64,000 nt of DNA, from assembly GCF_007990525.1 (NCBI RefSeq), contig NZ_AP019823.1, positions 992,001 to 1,056,000 on the forward strand, read 5' to 3'. A model generated the notes under the pieces. It was not told the DNA's origin and did not search any database. It saw only the letters and a list, made by a program, of their open reading frames with translations. A program made the position numbers and the translations under genes. This stretch comes from Leptotrichia hofstadii (lineage in GTDB: Bacteria > Fusobacteriota > Fusobacteriia > Fusobacteriales > Leptotrichiaceae). Each line of letters starts with the position of its first letter. The stretch's first letter is position 1. Below are positions 18,151 through 27,261 of the stretch, piece after piece.

Positions 18151-18603
18151 AAAATATTAGAATATTTGACACCAGAAAGAGTAAAATTACATTTGACTGG
18201 GGAAACGAAAAAGGAAATTATTAAGGAAATGGCACAATTATTTGTGAAAAGCGGAGAACTTGCTCCAGAAGATCTGGAAGAGTTTGTAAAAGAAATAAAT
18301 GAAAGGGAAAAATTGACACCTACAGGAATGCAGGATGGAATAGCAATCCCGCATGCGAGAACACCATTTGTAAGCAAACTTTCCCTTGCTTTAGGAATCT
18401 CTGATACAGGCGTGGATTTTGAAAGCATGGATGGAGAACCTTCAAAATTAATTTTTATGATTGCGGCTCCCGAAGAAACAAAAAAAGAACATTTAGATTT
18501 ATTAGCTGAGATTTCAAAATTATCTTATGAAGAAGAATTGATTGAAAAAATTGAAAAACTTAATAGTGTGGAAGAAATTTTTGAAACATTAAAATTACAA
18601 TAA
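18148..18603 (+). CDS. PTS EIIA component, fructose/nitrogen (EIIA-Ntr, PtsN) type
   Basis: The protein has 151 residues, a stand-alone PTS_EIIA type-2 domain. The phosphorylated histidine is His69 in IAIPHART. Flanking motifs are TPTGMQDG and IFMIAAPEETKKEHLDLLA. With no EIIB or EIIC beside it, a regulatory PtsN-like role is more likely than sugar transport, but that is inference. The first residues of the longest frame overlap miaA and lack a proper start, so the ATG at 18148 is used, reached by a hairpin-shortened spacer. Confidence 0.88.
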   Translation: MKILEYLTPERVKLHLTGETKKEIIKEMAQLFVKSGELAPEDLEEFVKEINEREKLTPTGMQDGIAIPHARTPFVSKLSLALGISDTGVDFESMDGEPSKLIFMIAAPEETKKEHLDLLAEISKLSYEEELIEKIEKLNSVEEIFETLKLQ

Positions 18604-18943
18604 TAATACTATAATCAATGTATTTGAAAATTAAGCTAAAAAATGAAGCGTTTTCTTTTAAAGTAACGCTATGAATATCTGTTTTCTTTAGTTTGAAGCA
18701 ATTATGACATACTGCTTAAACTGATTAATACTTAAATTTTAAATTAAAAATATTCGTTTTTTTGCTTATTTTAAAGGAATAATTTTATATAAAAAAAATA
18801 TTTTTGTATTTTATTTGAAAAATTAATTGTATTTTTTTATATAATTTGGTATAATAAGAGCAAGTGATGATAAGTAAGTGATATATTTAGTGATTTCATA
18901 TTCATTTGTTGTTATGAAATTAAATAATTAGGAGGAAGATCGA
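18604..18943. other. Intergenic region before the FadA/OmpA operon
   Basis: No ORF is visible. The right part holds the promoter at 18827-18855 and an inverted repeat in the leader; the left part is featureless AT-rich sequence. Confidence 0.6.
18827..18855 (+). promoter_or_regulatory. Sigma-70-type promoter of the envelope operon
   Basis: TTGTAT at 18827-18832, 17-bp spacer, TATAAT at 18850-18855. The leader of about 80 nt contains TTTCATA ... TATGAAA (18894-18900 and 18913-18919), a possible 7-bp hairpin that could stabilise the mRNA. Confidence 0.7.
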
Positions 18944-19330
18944 ATGAAAAAGACAATATTCTTTTTAGTTGGAATAATGATGGTTTCGTCAATAGGTTTC
19001 TCTGCTGAAAACAAAAGTATCGAAAGTAGTTTAGATTCAATTGATAGCCAATATGAAGAATTACTTAGAAAAGAAGAAGCGCAAAAAGAAAGCTACAGAA
19101 ACCAGAAAGCACAGTTGGAAGCTGAATTAGAAAAATTAAAAGCCCAACAAACTGATAAAGAAAAAATAGTTGAAAAACTAAGAGTAGATTCAGAAGTAAG
19201 ATGGCACAGAGACAAATACAGAAAAATTCTTAAATACAACGAATCTAACTTTAAAAATCTGAACAAAAGTATAGCAGAAAAAGAACAAAAAATCGCAGAA
19301 CTTGATACATTATTATCAATAATGAACTAA
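18944..19330 (+). CDS. FadA-family coiled-coil adhesin
   Basis: The protein has 128 residues, the same size as FadA of Fusobacterium nucleatum. A signal peptide (ending near IGFSAE, residue 21) is followed by an almost wholly alpha-helical Glu/Lys/Gln-rich body with heptad spacing, as in the FadA helical hairpin. FadA forms filaments on the surface and binds host cells. The sequence match is by pattern (LDSIDSQYEELLRKEEA and RWHRDKYRKILK at family-conserved places), so the adhesin role is inferred. It is the first gene of a five-gene envelope cluster. Confidence 0.82.
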   Translation: MKKTIFFLVGIMMVSSIGFSAENKSIESSLDSIDSQYEELLRKEEAQKESYRNQKAQLEAELEKLKAQQTDKEKIVEKLRVDSEVRWHRDKYRKILKYNESNFKNLNKSIAEKEQKIAELDTLLSIMN

Positions 19331-19352
19331 TGAAAGGGATGGTAATATAAAG

Positions 19353-19739
19353 ATGAAAGCAAAAAAATTATTATTGTGCGGAATAATGGCCGTATTAGCT
19401 GTGCCAATGATGGCAGATTCTACACAAGATGTATTAAGACAAGCCAGAAAAGAATATTACAAAAGCTTGAATACATCTGATGCGCAACCTGAAGTAACTA
19501 GAGAAAAATTAATAACAATAGATGAAGAAGGTGTAGTAGACGAATCTGACAGAATTAAACCAAAATCACCAATTGAAAAATTGGAATATAACGCAGCAAA
19601 AGCTATGGACAGAGTAGACTTCTATGAAAGAGTAGTAAGAAGTGTACAAAGAGAAGAAAAAGAACTAGGTGAATTTGACAGTGTTCTAGCAAGAGATGGC
19701 GTTAAAAAAGCTAAAAGAGTTAGAAAAACAGCTAAATAA
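19353..19739 (+). CDS. Secreted helical protein of unknown function
   Basis: The protein has 128 residues with a clear signal peptide (cleavage after about residue 21, VPMMA-D). The mature part is charged and mostly helical (TQDVLRQARKEYYK, then a segment around residues 70-100 with AAKAMDRVDFYERVV) and has a very basic end. It starts 22 bases after the FadA-like gene. I do not recognise a named family; periplasmic or surface partner of the adhesin cluster is a guess from context. Confidence 0.7.
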   Translation: MKAKKLLLCGIMAVLAVPMMADSTQDVLRQARKEYYKSLNTSDAQPEVTREKLITIDEEGVVDESDRIKPKSPIEKLEYNAAKAMDRVDFYERVVRSVQREEKELGEFDSVLARDGVKKAKRVRKTAK

Positions 19740-19814
19740 AACAGTATATTAAGACAATTTAGTTATAAAGAAAGACAATATTTTTTATAAAATATTATCA
19801 GGAAAGGAAAATCA

Positions 19815-20381
19815 ATGAAAAAAATATTAGGATTAATGGCTATAATGGCATTAGCATCAAGCCAAATATCATTTTCTGCTAAATCGGATACTGATGCCGC
19901 AGTGCAAAGATTAGTTAAAGTTGCTAAGCAAAGACAAGCACAAAAAGCTAGAAACGCATCAAAAGGTGTTGTGGAAGAAGTTATCGTTGTTCCAGTTGAT
20001 GAAACAGTAACTACAACAACAGTATCTCCAGATTTAAATGATGCTGCGCGTCAAAGAGTTGAAGAAGCAAGAGCTCAAGCTGCCGCAAGAGCTGCTCAAG
20101 CAAGAGAAGAAGCGCGTCGTCAAGCAGAAGAAGTAAGAGCTCAGGCAGAAGCAAAAGCTGCAAAAGCAAGAGAAGCTGCTCAGAAAAAAGCAGAAGCTAG
20201 AAAATTAAGAGCACAAAGAAAAAATATGTCTGAAAGTAAAATGATGGACGTAGAAATTCAAAGAATTAAGAGCAGAGTTGAAAAAATCAACGATAATATT
20301 GAAAAATATCATAAAACTAACGAAATGTTAGATCAAATGGAACAAAGATTAGACAACATCCAAAACAAAATGAACTATTAA
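19815..20381 (+). CDS. Secreted Ala/Arg/Glu-rich coiled-coil protein
   Basis: The protein has 188 residues. A signal peptide ends near residue 22 (ISFSA-K). Residues 72-140 are a repetitive Ala-Arg-Glu-Gln heptad region, a long single helix or coiled coil, and the last 40 residues form another helical stretch ending in DNIQNKMNY. The layout resembles periplasm-spanning or surface filament proteins such as FadA-like and OmpA-linked tethers. The ribosome-binding site AAAGGA is good. No specific function can be assigned. Confidence 0.7.
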   Translation: MKKILGLMAIMALASSQISFSAKSDTDAAVQRLVKVAKQRQAQKARNASKGVVEEVIVVPVDETVTTTTVSPDLNDAARQRVEEARAQAAARAAQAREEARRQAEEVRAQAEAKAAKAREAAQKKAEARKLRAQRKNMSESKMMDVEIQRIKSRVEKINDNIEKYHKTNEMLDQMEQRLDNIQNKMNY

Positions 20382-20435
20382 TTTAGAGTTTTGTAAAAAA
20401 TAAATTCAGATATATTTAGAAAGGAAATGAAAAAT

Positions 20436-20645
20436 ATGAAAAAGTTAGCATTATTATTAGTAGGATTAGGAGCATTGTCTTGTACAAATGCAAAATTAGT
20501 AGATTACAATACAACTAGATTAAATCATATTGAAGATTATTTGAATGAAAATAAACCAAATCCTGGTAGCCAAAGATACAGATCTTTAGAAAGAGAGGCT
20601 GAAAAATGGGTAGAAGAACAACAACAACAAGAACCGCAACAATAA
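20436..20645 (+). CDS. Small lipoprotein, overlapping the OmpA gene
   Basis: The protein has 69 residues. The signal peptide ends in the lipobox GALSC, so it is lipidated at about residue 17. The mature part is a short charged helix ending in a Glu/Gln run encoded by CAA repeats. The start is the second ATG, 10 bases after AAGGA; the first ATG is too close. Its last 40 bases overlap the start of the OmpA gene in another frame, so the two are probably translationally coupled. Confidence 0.72.
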   Translation: MKKLALLLVGLGALSCTNAKLVDYNTTRLNHIEDYLNENKPNPGSQRYRSLEREAEKWVEEQQQQEPQQ

Positions 20646-21145
20646 TTGCATTAGGGTTGTTAGTTGCTTCACCATTAATGGCGAGAAGGCTGACAACTAC
20701 TCAAATGAGAGAAAATACAATCAGAATTAATGCTCTTGAAATTGAAGAACCAGCACCACAACCAGTGCCAGAACCAGTACCAGAACCACCAGTAAATGAA
20801 GAGTTTACACTTGATTCTGGAAGATTGAACTTCGACTTCGATAAGTCAGTAGTTAAACCTCAATACTTTGAATTGTTAAGAAACGTAAAAGATTACGTTG
20901 AACAAAACAACTTAAACTTGAGAATCATTGGACATACAGATTCTAAAGGTACAGATGCTTATAATATGGCATTAGGAATGAGAAGGGCAAATGCAGTTAA
21001 AGCTAAATTGTTAGAATTTGGATTAGATCCTGCAAGAATCGTAGGTGTAGAATCAATGGGAGAATCAGATCCAATCGCTCCTAATGATACTGAACAAGGA
21101 AGATTTGAAAATAGAAGAATCCAGTTCAAAGCTACAAGAGATTAA
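20606..21145 (+). CDS. OmpA-family outer-membrane protein with peptidoglycan-binding domain
   Basis: The protein has 179 residues. A signal peptide (1-26) and a Pro/Glu-rich linker (about 48-66) precede an OmpA C-terminal domain. Its conserved elements are LNFDFDKSVVKP, IIGHTDSKGTDAYNM, RRANAVKAKL and FENRRIQF; the Asp of HTDSKG and the Arg of NRRI bind diaminopimelate peptides. It lacks a barrel, so it resembles the OmpA/Pal tether class. It closes the FadA cluster and is followed by a strong terminator. Confidence 0.92.
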   Translation: MGRRTTTTRTATIIALGLLVASPLMARRLTTTQMRENTIRINALEIEEPAPQPVPEPVPEPPVNEEFTLDSGRLNFDFDKSVVKPQYFELLRNVKDYVEQNNLNLRIIGHTDSKGTDAYNMALGMRRANAVKAKLLEFGLDPARIVGVESMGESDPIAPNDTEQGRFENRRIQFKATRD

Positions 21146-21182
21146 TTTTAATCATATTAAAATTGATAAAAACATTTTTATA

Positions 21183-21227
21183 AATTGTCTAGTTATTTCA
21201 TTATTGAAACAATTAGACAATTTTTTT
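21183..21227 (+). terminator. Rho-independent terminator of the envelope operon
   Basis: AATTGTCTA and TAGACAATT form a stem extended by an inner TTTCA/TGAAA helix, followed by seven T. Confidence 0.85.
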
Positions 21228-21311
21228 AGTTTGTTTAATAATGGTTATTATTATTTTTATTATATTTTTTTTTCGCAGGATTGCTCATTACCACAAATCC
21301 GTAAAGGTTTA

Positions 21312-22700
21312 TTATAATTTTGGAATGTGTAAAATGACTTTAAAACCTCCATATTGACTGTGTTTTACTATAATTTTACCGCTATGGACATCAATAATTT
21401 GTTTTACAATGAGAAGTCCTAATCCATGTCGCTGTTCAGTAATATCTGTATTACAAACCATATAATGTGGAGTATTATTGAGTTTTTTCAGTTGCTCATC
21501 AGAAACTCCTGCTCCGTTATCTTCAACACAGATTATACAGTTATCTTTGTCTTCTTTTACTGAAACATAGATTATACATCCGTTTTCGTTATGATTGATA
21601 CAGTTTTGAATTAGATTCGACAAGGCACGCTTTATTAAGTTGCTGTCAACATTGACAAAACAGGATGTGAATTCGCTGTCAGTTTTCCATTCTATTGGAA
21701 ATTTTTCATCAATATCCATATTCAAAAAATCAACGAGAACTTGTCTAACGAGTGCTATCACATTTTCTCTTTTTTGTTCAAAAGGTTGCATATTGTATTC
21801 CAGTTTGGAAGCAAGGTTTAAATCGTTTATTAAGTTTTTTATGCGTTCACTCTGTTTTAAAATTACAGAAAGTTTTTTATTTGTATCGTCTGATAAATTT
21901 GAATATGCCTTTAACTGGCTTGTGTATCCCGTTATCATTGATAAAGGGGTACGAATATCGTGGGAAACTCCTGCAATCCAGTTGGCTCTTGCAGTATCTT
22001 TATTTCGCAGTTGTTCTCTTTGATTTTGCAAGATTTCAGAAGTTTTATTTATACTTTTTGCGAGTTCTGACAAAACCCCTTTTTCTTTAACATATACAGG
22101 CATATCTTTAGGTAAATTTTGTATACCTTTTATTATTGGATTTACAGAACTTAAAAGTTTAGAGTTGGAAATAAAGTATATTAAAAATATGAAAATTATG
22201 TTTAGACACAGAAGTACAAGTAAAAATTTTGGAATATTTTTAATGATTCCATATTTCCAGCTGGCTATTGGATGTTTCCAATAACTGTTTTTAGGATAGC
22301 CCAGGACAAGTAAATTATTTTTAACTTTAGAGGTGAAAACAGGATAATTTTTTATATAGGCATGTGAAAATATGGCAATATCAGATATAGAGTATTCTTT
22401 TGGAATATCATCAGGTAAATTGTCAGTTTGCCATATAACTTTTTTTGAATCATTGTCAATTAAGATTGCCCATATATTTTGTTTTTTTAAGTCAGTAATC
22501 ATTTCACCAGGCAAAGTGTATCTGTTATTTTCAAATTTTAGCATACCTGCTACTTTAAAAGTATAGTTCATAGGAGGCTCCTTTGACACATATTTAACAA
22601 TCCATAGTCCGTATAGAAAAATATTTAAGAATAGAAGTAAAATAAAACTTAATATTAATGTTATTATAAAACGGCGTATGAGTTTTAGTATGCTTTTCAT
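21312..22700 (-). CDS. Sensor histidine kinase
   Basis: The protein has 462 residues. Two membrane segments (about 12-34 and 156-177) frame an extracytoplasmic sensor region. A HAMP-like linker follows, then the H-box GVSHDIRTPLSM with His247, the N-box NLIQNCINHNENG, G1 VEDNGAGVS and G2 HGLGLLIVKQI. It phosphorylates the response regulator encoded just upstream. The start is the internal ATG right after the regulator's stop codon, with GGAGG upstream. It resembles clostridial kinases that respond to cell-envelope stress or peptide antibiotics; the signal is unknown. Confidence 0.92.
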   Translation of the reverse strand: MKSILKLIRRFIITLILSFILLLFLNIFLYGLWIVKYVSKEPPMNYTFKVAGMLKFENNRYTLPGEMITDLKKQNIWAILIDNDSKKVIWQTDNLPDDIPKEYSISDIAIFSHAYIKNYPVFTSKVKNNLLVLGYPKNSYWKHPIASWKYGIIKNIPKFLLVLLCLNIIFIFLIYFISNSKLLSSVNPIIKGIQNLPKDMPVYVKEKGVLSELAKSINKTSEILQNQREQLRNKDTARANWIAGVSHDIRTPLSMITGYTSQLKAYSNLSDDTNKKLSVILKQSERIKNLINDLNLASKLEYNMQPFEQKRENVIALVRQVLVDFLNMDIDEKFPIEWKTDSEFTSCFVNVDSNLIKRALSNLIQNCINHNENGCIIYVSVKEDKDNCIICVEDNGAGVSDEQLKKLNNTPHYMVCNTDITEQRHGLGLLIVKQIIDVHSGKIIVKHSQYGGFKVILHIPKL

Positions 22701-22701
22701 A

Positions 22702-23406
22702 TTATTTTTCCTCCACAATTAGTTTATAACCTAACCCTTTCATTGTTATTAGTGATACAGGATGGGAAGGGTTGATTTCAATTTTTTCTCTAATGCGTCT
22801 TATATGTGTCATCAGAGAATTTGTATAAACATAGGCGTTTTCACCCCATACAGCTTCACACAGTGTATCAATAGTTACAATACGTCCAGCGTTTCGGTAA
22901 AGAGTTTGTAATAATTCATATTCCTTTGCAGTTAATGATATATTTTTATTATCTTTTATAATTTCTCCACAGGAAAAGTCAATTTGACAACCGCTCAAAT
23001 TTACAATCGGACTTTCTTCTTTGTAAGTTCGCCGTAAAATAGCAGTAATTCTAAATAAAAGCTCTTTTGGTAAAAAAGGTTTCACAATATAGTCGTCCGC
23101 CCCCAATCCAAAGCCCTTAAATTTATCCTCATCCTCTCCACGTGCTGTAAGAAATAATATTGGATAATTACTATCTTTTCTCAACTTTTCCAGTAAGTCA
23201 AAACCGTTCCCGTCTGGAAGCATAACATCCAGTATCGCTAAATCAGGCTGTTTTTCTGCAACACATTTCATAGTATCTTTCACATTTTTTGCAGTCTGTA
23301 TATTTTTATACCCATAATCAGCAAAAATTGATACAATCATATCCAAAATTTCCTGTTCATCATCAACAATTAAAATACATTTATTTGTCAAATATTTTTC
23401 AATCAT
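22702..23406 (-). CDS. OmpR/PhoB-family response regulator
   Basis: The protein has 234 residues. The receiver domain has Asp15-Asp16, the phospho-acceptor Asp60 in LAILDVMLPDGNG, Thr in FLTAR and Lys in IVKPF. The C-terminal winged helix has SLTAKEYELLQTLYRNAG and YVYTNSLMTHIRRIREKI. It is the first gene of a two-gene unit with the kinase (1-nt gap after correction). It is divergent from a small membrane-protein gene whose upstream region has direct repeats fit for an OmpR-type dimer. Confidence 0.95.
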   Translation of the reverse strand: MIEKYLTNKCILIVDDEQEILDMIVSIFADYGYKNIQTAKNVKDTMKCVAEKQPDLAILDVMLPDGNGFDLLEKLRKDSNYPILFLTARGEDEDKFKGFGLGADDYIVKPFLPKELLFRITAILRRTYKEESPIVNLSGCQIDFSCGEIIKDNKNISLTAKEYELLQTLYRNAGRIVTIDTLCEAVWGENAYVYTNSLMTHIRRIREKIEINPSHPVSLITMKGLGYKLIVEEK

Positions 23407-23490
23407 TTCAACTCTCCTTCCGTTGATACTTAAAATTATATAATTTATTATACCATATAAATTGATCTCAGTTTTTTATTTTTCAAAAAA

Positions 23491-23536
23491 GTAAGGTAAA
23501 TGTAAAGTAAAGAGAATGTTGCTGTAAGGTTGATGT
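23491..23536. promoter_or_regulatory. Direct repeats, candidate response-regulator binding site
   Basis: GTAAGGTaaATGT at 23491-23503 recurs as GTAAGGTtgATGT at 23524-23536, 33 bases apart (about three helical turns). The second copy sits where a -35 box would be for a TATAAC-like -10 near 23545, upstream of the small membrane-protein gene. Confidence 0.5.
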
Positions 23537-23604
23537 GGTAATATATAACTGTAGGAAAGGAAGAAAATATAAAATTAAATTTAATGGATGAGAGGAAGGT
23601 TTTT

Positions 23605-23949
23605 ATGAAAATGGAACTAATAAAAAAATTAAGCAATGATATTTTTGCAGATAAGAAACAACATTTGATCGCTAGTAGAACAGCATTAATTATGAGCTTA
23701 ATACCTATTTTAAGTCAAATTATGTCAATATTCAAGGTAAATTATGTAATATCACATATGTTTGGTGCAGTAAATGCCTTGTGTATTCTATGTTCTTTTG
23801 TATTATCTGTTTTATGTATTAAAAATCAAAAAAATCGTAATTTTATGAATATTTGCTCAATAATAATAAGTGGATTTTTTATGCTTGTTGTTGCAGTAAT
23901 GATAGTTATAGGAATAATTTACACTATTGCCTATGTAGCAAAACATTAA
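23605..23949 (+). CDS. Small membrane protein, likely target of the adjacent two-component system
   Basis: The protein has 114 residues. A charged N-terminus (MELIKKLSNDIFADKKQ) is followed by three or four membrane segments (about 24-45, 50-70 and 82-108). The start is the ATG after GAGGAAGG; the longest frame would begin seven codons upstream without a ribosome-binding site. No family is recognised. It is divergent from the response regulator, so regulation by that system is likely. Confidence 0.7.
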   Translation: MKMELIKKLSNDIFADKKQHLIASRTALIMSLIPILSQIMSIFKVNYVISHMFGAVNALCILCSFVLSVLCIKNQKNRNFMNICSIIISGFFMLVVAVMIVIGIIYTIAYVAKH

Positions 23950-24390
23950 AGGAATTGTTATAAAAAATAGAAATTATAGAAATAGCTCTGTTTTTCAGGG
24001 CTATTTTTTTGTTCTTTTATTAAAAATTTTATTTTAATATATGTATAAGTTATTAAATACATTTAAATTTTTTATACTGAATTGATAAAATTGAATAATT
24101 TTGAAGAACTTTTCACATATTTGTAACTTTGAAGTTCAAGTTTAATTTTATTGTAATTAATAAATTCAAGTTATATAAAAAAAGTGAAAAAACTTTAGAA
24201 TTATAGTGAAATAAAATTAATTTTAGTGTATAATATAGGAAATATTTTTTTGAAAATGAAGGAATTTAATATTGAATGTAGTTAATTTATACAAAATTCT
24301 ATTTTAAGCGGAATAAAAGATATACAAAAAAATTTATTTGAAATTTAAATAAAAAAAGTAAATAAAATTACAGAAAGAGGTGTAAAAATT
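23950..24390. other. Intergenic region: terminator plus promoter region of the P-type ATPase
   Basis: The left end holds the terminator at 23981-24010. A TATAAT at 24229-24234 with a weak GTGAAA 17 bases earlier may be the ATPase promoter, giving a leader of about 150 nt. No gene is seen. Confidence 0.55.
23981..24010 (+). terminator. Rho-independent terminator
   Basis: AATAGCTCTG/CAGGGCTATT, a 10-bp stem with one G-U pair and a TTTT loop, followed by a long T-run. Confidence 0.85.
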
Positions 24391-27090
24391 ATGTGGTTTA
24401 CAAAATCACAAAATGATGTGTTAAAGGAGCTGAATGTTGATCCTAAAGTTGGTTTGACAACTGATGAGGTTAATGCTAGGCTTCAAAAATATGGACAAAA
24501 TAAATTGAAAGGAAAATCTAAAAAGACATTATTACAGCTATTTATTGCACAACTTCAGGATATGCTAATTTATGTATTAATTGCCGCGGCTGTAATAAAC
24601 TTGATTGTGGATATTAAACATGGCTGGACGGATGCTTTGATTATAATGGCGGTAGTACTTATAAATGCGGTAGTTGGTGTAGTTCAGGAATCTAAGGCTG
24701 AAAAGGCACTCGAGGCATTGCAGCAGATGACAACTCCTAAGAGCCTAGTTCGTAGAAATGGAGAAGTTATAGAGGTTAATTCGGAAGATTTAGTTCCAGG
24801 AGATATTTTGGTAATTGATGCAGGTAGATTTATTCCAGCTGATGTAAGACTTATAGAAAGTGCTAATTTACAAATTGAAGAGTCGGCACTTACGGGAGAA
24901 TCAGTACCGAGTGAGAAAAATGCTGATTTTATTACCAAAGATGAAAAAATTCCTGTTGGAGATAAGGAAAATATGGCATTTATGTCAACTATGGCTACTT
25001 ATGGACGTGGTGAAGGTGTCGTAGTTGGAACTGGAATGGAAACTGAAATTGGTAAAATTGCGAAAATACTTGATGAAGATGAAAGTACATTGACTCCGCT
25101 TCAAATAAAGCTGGATGAACTTGGAAAAATACTTGGTTATATTGCAATGGGAATCTGTGCTGTGATATTTGTTGTTGGAATTATTCAGAAACGACCTATT
25201 TTAGAAATGTTTATGACTTCAATAAGTCTGGCAGTTGCCGCGATTCCTGAAGGGCTTGTTGCAATTGTTGCAATTGTGCTTGCAATGGGTGTAAATAAAA
25301 TGTCAAAGAAAAATGCGATTGTAAGAAAATTGCCTGCAGTTGAGACATTGGGAGCAGTAAATATAATTTGTTCAGATAAAACAGGAACATTGACGCAAAA
25401 TAAAATGACAGTTGTAAAAACTTATACACTTGATAATTTGAGGAATATACCGTCAGAAGGCAGAGATTTTGTCGCAAATAAGGACGAAGCTGAGTTAATC
25501 CGTTCGTTTGTTCTTTGTTCAGACGCTTCAATTGACAGCGGACAGGATATTGGGGATCCGACAGAAGTGGCACTGGTTGTACTGGGAGACAGGTTTAATC
25601 TTGAAAAAAATACTTTGAATGCAGAGTATAAAAGAGTTAGTGAAAATCCATTTGATTCAGACAGAAAATTAATGTCAACCTTAAATGAAGAAGGGGATGG
25701 CAAGTATAGAGTCCATACAAAAGGTGCTATTGACAATATTCTGGTAAGAGCGGATAAAATTCTGTTAGATGGAAAAATTATTGAACTGACAGAAGAAATG
25801 AAGGAAAAAATATTAAAAGTTGCGACAGAAATGTCGGATGATGCGCTTCGTGTGCTTGGAGTGGCTTTTAAAGATGTGGATGCTGTGATTGGTCCAGAGG
25901 AGATGGAAAAAAATCTGGTTGTAGTTGGAATTGTTGGAATGATTGACCCTCCAAGAACGGAAGTAAAAGATTCGATAACAGAAGCGAAAAATGCTGGAAT
26001 TACTCCGATTATGATTACAGGAGATCATAAAAATACCGCAGTTGCCATTGCAAAAGAATTAGGAATTGCGACAGACATAAGCCAAAGTTTGACTGGTGCT
26101 GAAATTGATGAGCTTTCAGATAAGGAATTTTCTGAAAATATTGGTAAATATAGAGTTTTTGCAAGGGTTTCTCCTGAACATAAGGTAAAAATCGTAAGAG
26201 CATTTAAGGAAAAAGGTAATATCGTTTCAATGACAGGAGATGGAGTAAATGATGCGCCGTCGCTTAAATTTGCCGATATTGGTGTCGCTATGGGAATTAC
26301 AGGAACTGATGTTTCCAAAGGTGCAAGTGATATGATTTTAACAGATGACAATTTTACTACAATTGTTCATGCGATTGAAGAAGGAAGAAACATTTATAAC
26401 AATATCAAAAAAACGATAATTTTCTTACTTTCATGTAATTTGGGAGAAATAATCTGTATTTTCCTTTCAACATTGCTAAATTGGGATTTGCCGCTTGTTG
26501 CAACACAATTATTATGGGTAAACTTAGTTACTGATACTTTACCAGCGTTAGCACTTGGAATTGATCCGGGGGATAAGGATGTAATGAAACGTCAGCCAAG
26601 AAATCCTAAGGAAAGTTTCTTTTCTGAAGGTGCAGGAATGCGGGCAGTAATTGGTGGAACATTAATTGGTTTGCTGACATTAGCTGCATTTTATATTGGA
26701 ATTAACGAAACTGGAATGATTGGGAACTTAGGACAGCTGGAAGCAATGGCAAAAAATGGAAATGAAGCTGCAAAACATGCCTTGACACAAGGTAGAACAA
26801 TGGCATTTATCGTACTTACAGTATCGCAGTTATTTTATTCATTAACAATGAGAAATAGCCAAAAAACAATATTTGAAATTGGAATTTTCAAGAATAAATA
26901 TTTAATTTATTCAATTATAATTGGTATTGCTTTGCAAATAGGATTAACTTCATTTGCACCAATTGCAAAAATATTTAAAGTGACAAACATTTCATTTGGA
27001 AATTGGGATGTAGTGCTAATATTTGCATTAATACCATTTGTGGTTAATGAAGTGATAAAGCTGGTTTCGAGAAAGAAAAGCAGCAATTAG
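24391..27090 (+). CDS. P-type calcium-transporting ATPase (P2 type)
   Basis: The protein has 899 residues, as expected for bacterial Ca2+ pumps of the SERCA/PMCA-like group. The N-terminal cation-ATPase domain comes first, followed by ALTGESVPSEKN of the actuator domain. PEGL in membrane helix 4 is a Ca2+ ligand region. Phosphorylated Asp329 lies in CSDKTGTLTQNK, the nucleotide site has KGAIDNIL, and TGDGVNDAPSL is the hinge. About ten membrane helices are present. It should export Ca2+, or possibly Mn2+. The gene is alone between two terminators. Confidence 0.95.
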   Translation: MWFTKSQNDVLKELNVDPKVGLTTDEVNARLQKYGQNKLKGKSKKTLLQLFIAQLQDMLIYVLIAAAVINLIVDIKHGWTDALIIMAVVLINAVVGVVQESKAEKALEALQQMTTPKSLVRRNGEVIEVNSEDLVPGDILVIDAGRFIPADVRLIESANLQIEESALTGESVPSEKNADFITKDEKIPVGDKENMAFMSTMATYGRGEGVVVGTGMETEIGKIAKILDEDESTLTPLQIKLDELGKILGYIAMGICAVIFVVGIIQKRPILEMFMTSISLAVAAIPEGLVAIVAIVLAMGVNKMSKKNAIVRKLPAVETLGAVNIICSDKTGTLTQNKMTVVKTYTLDNLRNIPSEGRDFVANKDEAELIRSFVLCSDASIDSGQDIGDPTEVALVVLGDRFNLEKNTLNAEYKRVSENPFDSDRKLMSTLNEEGDGKYRVHTKGAIDNILVRADKILLDGKIIELTEEMKEKILKVATEMSDDALRVLGVAFKDVDAVIGPEEMEKNLVVVGIVGMIDPPRTEVKDSITEAKNAGITPIMITGDHKNTAVAIAKELGIATDISQSLTGAEIDELSDKEFSENIGKYRVFARVSPEHKVKIVRAFKEKGNIVSMTGDGVNDAPSLKFADIGVAMGITGTDVSKGASDMILTDDNFTTIVHAIEEGRNIYNNIKKTIIFLLSCNLGEIICIFLSTLLNWDLPLVATQLLWVNLVTDTLPALALGIDPGDKDVMKRQPRNPKESFFSEGAGMRAVIGGTLIGLLTLAAFYIGINETGMIGNLGQLEAMAKNGNEAAKHALTQGRTMAFIVLTVSQLFYSLTMRNSQKTIFEIGIFKNKYLIYSIIIGIALQIGLTSFAPIAKIFKVTNISFGNWDVVLIFALIPFVVNEVIKLVSRKKSSN

Positions 27091-27100
27091 TTATCTAATA

Positions 27101-27134
27101 AAATCAGGCAGGGATGCTCTTGTCTGATTTTTTT
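27101..27134 (+). terminator. Rho-independent terminator of the P-type ATPase gene
   Basis: AAATCAGgCA pairs with TGtCTGATTT around a 10-nt loop and is followed by TTTT. Confidence 0.8.
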
Positions 27135-27190
27135 ATTTATAAGGAAATTAAATTCATATTTTTCAGGTATTTATAAATATAAAAAAATAA

Positions 27191-27233
27191 AATATCGACT
27201 TATTAAGAAATTTCAATCTAATAAATCGATATT
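27191..27233. terminator. Bidirectional terminator between convergent genes
   Basis: AATATCGA and TCGATATT form the outer stem and TTATTA/TAATAA the inner stem. T-runs lie on both sides when read on the respective strands, so it can end the minus-strand pcp operon. Confidence 0.7.
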
Positions 27234-27261
27234 TTTCATTTGTATTAGCATGAAGTTTGCT

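Noticed and set aside
20620-20645. CAA triplet run as a phase-variation tract between the lipoprotein and OmpA genes
   Set aside because: Triplet changes would not alter either reading frame, and the run is short.
21084-21317. A 77-codon frame overlapping the end of the OmpA gene
   Set aside because: It runs through the strong terminator at 21183-21227 and is low-complexity Phe/Tyr/Ile text.
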